The notes under the pieces: generated by a model | What the model was told of the DNA's origin: nothing | Database searches by the model: none | What the model saw: only the letters and a program-made list of their open reading frames with translations | Shown here: in pieces, positions 5,871 to 9,796 of the stretch | How the letters are laid out: every line of letters starts with the position of its first letter | Position numbering within the stretch: the first letter of the stretch is position 1 | Translations under genes and position numbers: made by a program | NCBI GenBank assembly: GCA_021767625.1 | Contig: JAASTB010000056.1 | Span: forward strand, 1-9,796 | Direction: 5' to 3' | DNA from: Wenzhouxiangella sp. | Lineage (GTDB): Bacteria > Pseudomonadota > Gammaproteobacteria > Xanthomonadales > Wenzhouxiangellaceae | DNA: 9,796 nt

Positions 5871-7505
5871 TCAATCCTGCGCAGACGGTTGCGCGCCGGC
5901 AGTCTCACGATGCCGCTGCAGAAACTCTGACATCCTCGACGCCAGCCCCTCTCGTGAACCAGTCTCGCGCCGCAGGCCCTCGATCTTGGCCTGGGTTCGG
6001 GCCAACAGCAGATTGACCAGAGCCGGCCGGTTGCGCTCGAGCGCATCGACGACGGAGTCGGCCGCCGCTGCGTCGCCTCGGATAAGGTGATAGACCGTCT
6101 CGGCATGCAGATTGGACACGACCAGCCGATCCGAGGCGCCCCAGAAATCATAGCCCGAAGCGGCCGGCTGATCACCCACGGTCACCCCTTCTCCGACGTA
6201 GCCCAACCCACGAAGCGACTCCATCTCTTCGGCCTGAGCGGCCTCGTCGACTGCCCGGGCCTCCACGGCCTGCCAGTCGAATTCATAGCGCTCCACGAAC
6301 TGCGGCGGTCGACGATCCAGGAAATCATCAGTGAGCAGCTCGCGATTGATCGTTCCCGGGATGGTATCCGCTACCGGCAGGCCAAGTAGCGTAACTAATG
6401 TCGGGAAAACCTCCATGATCGTGGTTGGCTCGAGTTCTCCAGGACGAATGTCCGGCCCGTGAGCCAGAATCACGCCGCTCGGACGATGGTTTCCGGTCAG
6501 CAGCGGATTGCGCGTTGCATAGCGCCCCGTCGAGGATCCGAACCCATGATCAGAAATCACGAGGATATTGCTCTGTCCGCCGAATCGGTCGAGCATCATC
6601 TGAATGACCTCGTCGGTGTAGCGATACGACTCGTTCACCAGATCGCCCAGAAGCGCTTCTGTGTCGGGGTCGGGCCCCTCCTCCCAATCGCCGGAATCAT
6701 GGTAGTACCACGCAGAATGACTGACGATATCGACGATGCGGTAGTAGCTGATCAGCAGATCCCCCGGCGCCTCCATGAAGTGCTCGGTCATTCTGCGCAG
6801 GTACTCGTCGGCTAATATGCGCTTGTCAATTCGGCCCTTCACGACCCGCGCGGCTTCCTGGTAACGACTGGATTCATCTTCCGCCTGCGCGGGGTCGTAG
6901 GGCCACGGCATGAATCGGGAATACAGGGATTCGCGCTCGGTCCTCACGGCGTGGCGGACGTCATCGGAGACCGAGCGAAGGCTCTCCGGCCAAATCGATC
7001 CCTCGAGCCCTTGGAACGCGCGATCCGAAACGATGCGCCCATCGACGGGCTCGGCCGGGTAGGAGACGAAATAGCCGATGACGGTCGATTCCATCCCATG
7101 TGCATCCAAGAGGTTCCACAGAGCGGGTTTGCGCCGTTTCGAGACGTCCACCGGCTGTTTGCCCGACACGTCCTGGTACGGATACACGAAGTCCAGAATT
7201 CCGTGGTCGCGGCCGAAATGCCCGGTCGCGAAGGTCGACCAGACCACGGGAGAAACCTGCGGGCCAGGGTTCATCAGTTGGCCGTACGCGCCCTCCTCCA
7301 TCAATTGCGCGAACCCCGGCAACTCTCCCTGAGCGACCAGACGGTTGATGACCGCCCATTCTGCTCCGTCGACCCCCACCACAACGACGCGGGGCACTGT
7401 CTCTCGGGGACCTCCCTGCAACTCGGACGCGTCGTCTGCCCCGCAGCCGGTCAGAACGAGCGTCAAGAGCGCCAGAAGAGAAAAACTCGCGAAAGTCCGC
7501 GACAT
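5871..7505 (-). CDS. Phosphodiesterase-like lipoprotein (alkaline phosphatase superfamily) with C-terminal helical extension
   Basis: A 544-residue exported protein and diverged relative of the one at 2025-3950. Signal with lipobox L-T-G-C (C21). Catalytic set: D46 in VVGVDGAEW, S85 in VSPVVWSTFATG at the nucleophile position, RDHGILDF (99-106), D259/H263 in RIVDIVSHSAW, D319-H320 in ISDHGF, and H340 in TGNHRPSG. It lacks the large beta insert of its relative. After the core comes LRGLGYVG (431-438), a motif I also see at the end of the neighbouring sulfatase-fold protein, then about 100 residues predicted helical by eye (NLHAETVYHLIRGDAAAADS, 465-484, and following), possibly a degenerate TPR-like or protein-interaction domain. 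The ATG at 7505 has GGAG 7 nt upstream and gives the correct signal; an in-frame ATG at 7586 lies beyond the AT-rich promoter region. This is the first gene of the leftward cluster, facing the sulfotransferase. Substrate unknown. Confidence 0.88.
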   Translation of the reverse strand: MSRTFASFSLLALLTLVLTGCGADDASELQGGPRETVPRVVVVGVDGAEWAVINRLVAQGELPGFAQLMEEGAYGQLMNPGPQVSPVVWSTFATGHFGRDHGILDFVYPYQDVSGKQPVDVSKRRKPALWNLLDAHGMESTVIGYFVSYPAEPVDGRIVSDRAFQGLEGSIWPESLRSVSDDVRHAVRTERESLYSRFMPWPYDPAQAEDESSRYQEAARVVKGRIDKRILADEYLRRMTEHFMEAPGDLLISYYRIVDIVSHSAWYYHDSGDWEEGPDPDTEALLGDLVNESYRYTDEVIQMMLDRFGGQSNILVISDHGFGSSTGRYATRNPLLTGNHRPSGVILAHGPDIRPGELEPTTIMEVFPTLVTLLGLPVADTIPGTINRELLTDDFLDRRPPQFVERYEFDWQAVEARAVDEAAQAEEMESLRGLGYVGEGVTVGDQPAASGYDFWGASDRLVVSNLHAETVYHLIRGDAAAADSVVDALERNRPALVNLLLARTQAKIEGLRRETGSREGLASRMSEFLQRHRETAGAQPSAQD

Positions 7506-7649
7506 GTGAGAACTCCAATCGGCAAACCAGGAACTGCAGAATGATGATATTTTATTTTGTTGGGAATTTGGCTGCAGAAATGGCACCCGCCTTGCGTGAT
7601 CTTTCCTCCAGAGAACATTGAATTAGCTTCACAGGAATATACCGAGTTC
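7506..7649. promoter_or_regulatory. Divergent intergenic region between phosphodiesterase and sulfotransferase genes
   Basis: A 144-bp region between two genes read in opposite directions. It has an AT-rich core at about 7541-7570. On the plus strand TG-A-TATTTT (7545-7553) resembles an extended -10 and would leave a leader of about 90 nt before the ATG at 7650; on the minus strand TATCAT (7545-7550) matches the -10 consensus at 5 of 6 positions. No convincing -35 was found for either. The octamer CTGCAGAA occurs at 7534-7541 and 7572-7579 in direct orientation, flanking the AT core. Both operons could share control here, but individual elements are weak. Confidence 0.4.
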
Positions 7650-8771
7650 ATGGCGAAGACCAAGCCGACTACCGCCGTCCACGTACCCACTGGACTCAAC
7701 GTCAAGACCCGGTTCTTCGGCGCCACGGCCGGCTTCTGGCGAAGACTGGCGGCAATCGAATCCGGGGCACTGCGGGACGAACTTGAGGCGATCCGGATCA
7801 CGAAGCCACTCTACGTCACCGGCGTGCCGAGAGCCGGGACGACCATCACCACCGAGTTGCTGGAGCGTCACCCGACAGTCACCAGCCACCGGTACAGCGA
7901 TTTCCCCAACGTCTACACGCCCTACTGGCGCAACTGGCTGGCCGACCGGACCGGTCGCGGCCGTGCCGAGGCCATCGAGCGCGCTCACGGCGACCGCATC
8001 ATGGTCACGCCCGAAAGCCCGGAAGCCGTTGAAGAGGTGATCTGGATGCAGTTCTTCGATCAGCTGCACGACCCGGCGGTTGATCAGGTACTCGATAAGG
8101 AGGTCGACAACCCCGACTTCGAAGCCTTCTACAGGGACCACCTGCGCAAACTCCTGCTCGTGCGCGGCGCTTCGCGCTACCTCGCCAAGGGCAATTACAA
8201 CATTACGCGTCTTCGATACCTCGCCAAGCTGTTTCCGGACGCCCGATTCGTCGTGGTCGTCCGCAACCCGGTCAACCATGTCGCGTCCCTGATCAAGCAG
8301 GATCGCCGCTTCCACGCAGCGAGCCGCGAGGACCGCCGCGTCCCCGGACAGATGGCGAGCTCCGGACACTTCGAATTCGGACCGCAGCAGCGAGCCATCA
8401 ACGTCGGCGACCCTGCCACCGCGGAAGCCATCCAGGAGGGATGGCGGGCGGGCAGGTTACCGGAAGCCTGGGCCCGGTACTGGGCCTCGGCCTACGGCTT
8501 TCTCCTGGACCAGATGGAGCGGGACCCGGAATTGCGCAAGGCCGTCTCGATCATCTACTACGAATCACTTTGCCGGGAACCGGAACGAGTCATCCGGGAC
8601 CTGCTGCAACACTGCGAGCTCGGTGCCGCTCCCTTCGAGGAGACCATCACCGAGTATTCCAATCGAATCAGCGAGCCGACTTACTATGAGCCCGACTTCT
8701 CGAAAGCCGAGCTGGAGAGTATCCAAGAATTGTGCATGCCGACCGCAAGACGCCTCGGCTTCGCGCTGTAA
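7650..8771 (+). CDS. PAPS-dependent sulfotransferase (Sulfotransfer_3-like)
   Basis: A 373-residue cytoplasmic enzyme expected to move sulfate from 3'-phosphoadenosine 5'-phosphosulfate to a hydroxyl or amine of a glycan, lipid or small molecule. The 5'-phosphosulfate loop is visible as LYVTGVPRAGTTITTELL (54-71), with Arg-Ala-Gly-Thr-Thr in place of the Lys-Ser-Gly-Thr-Thr of cytosolic sulfotransferases, as is usual for the Sulfotransfer_3 type. The 3'-phosphate site is ARFVVVVRNPVNHVASLI (198-215), with R205 and S213 at the expected positions. GHFEFGPQ (239-246) and the late IIYYESLCREPERVI stretch (301-315) are also family-like. No signal peptide or membrane segment. The frame is open upstream to a TTG at 7557, but that 31-residue extension runs through the AT-rich promoter core, so the ATG at 7650 is preferred; its Shine-Dalgarno is poor (AGGA 13 nt upstream). 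It is followed 27 bp later by the methyltransferase, probably co-transcribed. Confidence 0.88.
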   Translation: MAKTKPTTAVHVPTGLNVKTRFFGATAGFWRRLAAIESGALRDELEAIRITKPLYVTGVPRAGTTITTELLERHPTVTSHRYSDFPNVYTPYWRNWLADRTGRGRAEAIERAHGDRIMVTPESPEAVEEVIWMQFFDQLHDPAVDQVLDKEVDNPDFEAFYRDHLRKLLLVRGASRYLAKGNYNITRLRYLAKLFPDARFVVVVRNPVNHVASLIKQDRRFHAASREDRRVPGQMASSGHFEFGPQQRAINVGDPATAEAIQEGWRAGRLPEAWARYWASAYGFLLDQMERDPELRKAVSIIYYESLCREPERVIRDLLQHCELGAAPFEETITEYSNRISEPTYYEPDFSKAELESIQELCMPTARRLGFAL

Positions 8772-8798
8772 CCTGTCGCCCACGAACGGAATCCGGCC

Positions 8799-9584
8799 AT
8801 GAATGACTCGTACACCACGAGCACTCGCACAGAGTGGTCAACCTACTCAGAGCTCCTGGAGCGCGCGTTAGGATGGAAACAGCGAATGCAGGCCGTCAAA
8901 TCCGACCCGCCCGCCGCCGATCGGACGTGGTACGCCTACGACATCCTCTCCAACCTCTGGCACCTCCAACATTTGTTCGAGAAGATCCCGCAGAACGCGA
9001 GTGATCTGCTTGCTCAGGGCGGCCATGCCGCCGATATCGGGGCCGCGGACGGCGACTTGTCCTACTTCCTGGAGGACATAGGAATGTCGGTGGACCTGAT
9101 CGACTGGCCCGCCACAAACTGGAATGGACTGGTAGGCGCCCGAACCCTCGGTCAACGCCTGGGTTCCACTTCGGTCGACATACACGAGGTCGATCTCGAC
9201 TCGCAATTCCGTCTGCCCGGCGATCATTATCATCTCGTGTTCTTGCTCGGCATTCTCTATCACCTCAAGAACCCTTTCTATGTTCTGGAAACCCTGGCTC
9301 GACGCGCTCGATTCTGTTTCTTGAGCACGAGGATTGCCCGACAAACGGCGGATCGGAACCTAGTGCTCGAGAACGCGCCGGTTGCCTATCTGCTCGACCC
9401 GGAAGAGTGCAACGACGATCCAACCAATTACTGGATCTTTTCCGCAACCGGGTTGATCCGAATCGCTGAACGAGCCGGCTGGAAAGTACTTGCCAGTTAC
9501 AGAGCAGGAGACACCGAGCAGTCCGACCCGAGCTCGTCCGATCACGACGAGCGGATGTTTCTTGCGCTGGAAAGCCGAAGATAG
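8799..9584 (+). CDS. Class I SAM-dependent methyltransferase
   Basis: A 261-residue protein with a Rossmann-type SAM fold. Motif I is AADIGAADGDLSYFLEDIG (77-95), with IGAADGD in the glycine-rich loop; the acidic residue at the end of strand 2 is D102 in DLIDW; motif IV region is YHLVFLLGILYHLKNPFYVL (144-163), where LGILYHLKNP resembles the CmoB/Methyltransf_9 type; the later strand reads RFCFLSTRI (171-179). The first 75 residues are helical and aromatic-rich (WYAYDILSNLWHLQHLFEKI, 44-63), probably a substrate-side cap. The methyl acceptor is unknown; the position right after a sulfotransferase suggests tailoring of the same glycan, lipid or metabolite. The start at 8799 is 27 bp after the previous stop; the Shine-Dalgarno is weak (CGGA). 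G+C in its final third is lower than in tadA or the Oxa1-like gene. Confidence 0.85.
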   Translation: MNDSYTTSTRTEWSTYSELLERALGWKQRMQAVKSDPPAADRTWYAYDILSNLWHLQHLFEKIPQNASDLLAQGGHAADIGAADGDLSYFLEDIGMSVDLIDWPATNWNGLVGARTLGQRLGSTSVDIHEVDLDSQFRLPGDHYHLVFLLGILYHLKNPFYVLETLARRARFCFLSTRIARQTADRNLVLENAPVAYLLDPEECNDDPTNYWIFSATGLIRIAERAGWKVLASYRAGDTEQSDPSSSDHDERMFLALESRR

Positions 9585-9644
9585 GACGGCGGAAAGCGCA
9601 CGCCGATCCCCGTTCATGCCCCACCACCCCAATTGACGACTCAA

Positions 9645-9796
9645 ATGAAACCAACAAGCACATCTAGAATGGCCGCCCTTCTGGCAGCTATCGCTGCAAT
9701 GCTCCTCATTTCCGGCTGTGCGGACGATGATCAGGAGTCGCCCAATGTGGTCCTGATCACCATCGATACCCTGCGCGCCGATCGCCTGGGGGCCTA
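9645..9796 (+). CDS. Sulfatase-superfamily lipoprotein, N-terminal fragment cut by window edge
   Basis: Only the first 50 codons are present. The protein opens with MKPTSTSRMAALLAAIAAML, a lipoprotein signal with lipobox I-S-G-C (C25) followed by acidic residues (ADDDQE), then NVVLITIDTLRADRLGAY, the hallmark first strand of the sulfatase branch of the alkaline phosphatase superfamily; D41 is the first metal ligand. The nucleophile loop lies beyond the window, so it cannot be said whether this is a true formylglycine sulfatase or a Thr-type protein like the one at 4288-5814. The ATG at 9645 has no clear Shine-Dalgarno; an in-frame ATG at 9669 would shorten the signal but keep the lipobox. It follows the methyltransferase by 60 bp, with no terminator visible between them, so it probably belongs to the rightward operon. 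Confidence 0.85.
   Translation, partial: MKPTSTSRMAALLAAIAAMLLISGCADDDQESPNVVLITIDTLRADRLGA

Noticed and set aside
7534..7579. CTGCAGAA direct repeats as a regulator-binding pair
   Set aside because: Only two 8-bp copies, with a palindromic core that is common by chance; kept as a note in the intergenic entry and not claimed as an operator.
7580..7621. A 13-codon ATG frame in the sulfotransferase leader, as a possible regulatory leader peptide
   Set aside because: No Shine-Dalgarno, no repeated codons typical of attenuation and no hairpin visible after it; likely chance.
7557..7649. A TTG-started N-terminal extension of the sulfotransferase
   Set aside because: The extension covers the AT-rich promoter core and has no ribosome binding site; the ATG at 7650 gives a normal family length.

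Overview
The window looks like part of a chromosome from a high-G+C gammaproteobacterium. The Dcp-type peptidase and TadA closely resemble their enterobacterial counterparts in motif layout, and lipobox-bearing lipoproteins are abundant. A GGGTTCN tandem repeat sits in one gap; I associate such repeats, from memory, with Xanthomonadales-like genomes. The exact lineage is a guess. No rRNA, tRNA, CRISPR array or insertion sequence was seen.

Layout. Seven genes run leftward (minus strand) from about 7505 to the left edge. In transcription order they are: a phosphodiesterase-like lipoprotein of the alkaline phosphatase superfamily (7505-5871); a sulfatase-fold lipoprotein with Thr where the formylglycine Cys/Ser should be (5814-4288); a tiny YIGPGSG membrane protein (4220-3954); a second, larger phosphodiesterase-like lipoprotein (3950-2025); a three-segment membrane protein with a cytoplasmic basic loop, resembling the Oxa1/EMC3/DUF106 plan (2028-1231); the tRNA adenosine deaminase tadA (1219-761); and, after a 204-bp gap holding a G-quadruplex-type repeat, the start of a lipoprotein dipeptidyl carboxypeptidase dcp (556 to the edge). 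Spacing from 4220 to 761 is very tight (3 bp, a GTGA stop/start overlap, 11 bp), which suggests one operon. From a 144-bp divergent intergenic region three genes run rightward: a PAPS-dependent sulfotransferase (7650-8771), a SAM-dependent methyltransferase (8799-9584), and the first 50 codons of another sulfatase-superfamily lipoprotein (9645 to the edge).

How the genes may work together. Four exported lipoproteins of one metallo-hydrolase superfamily surround a sulfotransferase and a methyltransferase. The simplest reading is that cytoplasmic enzymes modify a cell-surface or secreted glycan, lipid or small molecule, and lipoproteins at the envelope cleave or transfer its phosphate or sulfate esters. 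Substrates cannot be named from sequence. The YIGPGSG protein, the larger phosphodiesterase and the Oxa1-like protein are probably translationally coupled and are the best candidate for an undescribed functional unit. tadA and dcp look like ordinary core genes next to this accessory block. G+C in the sampled lines falls from about 71% on the left to about 59% on the right, consistent with but not proof of a different origin for the right-hand part.
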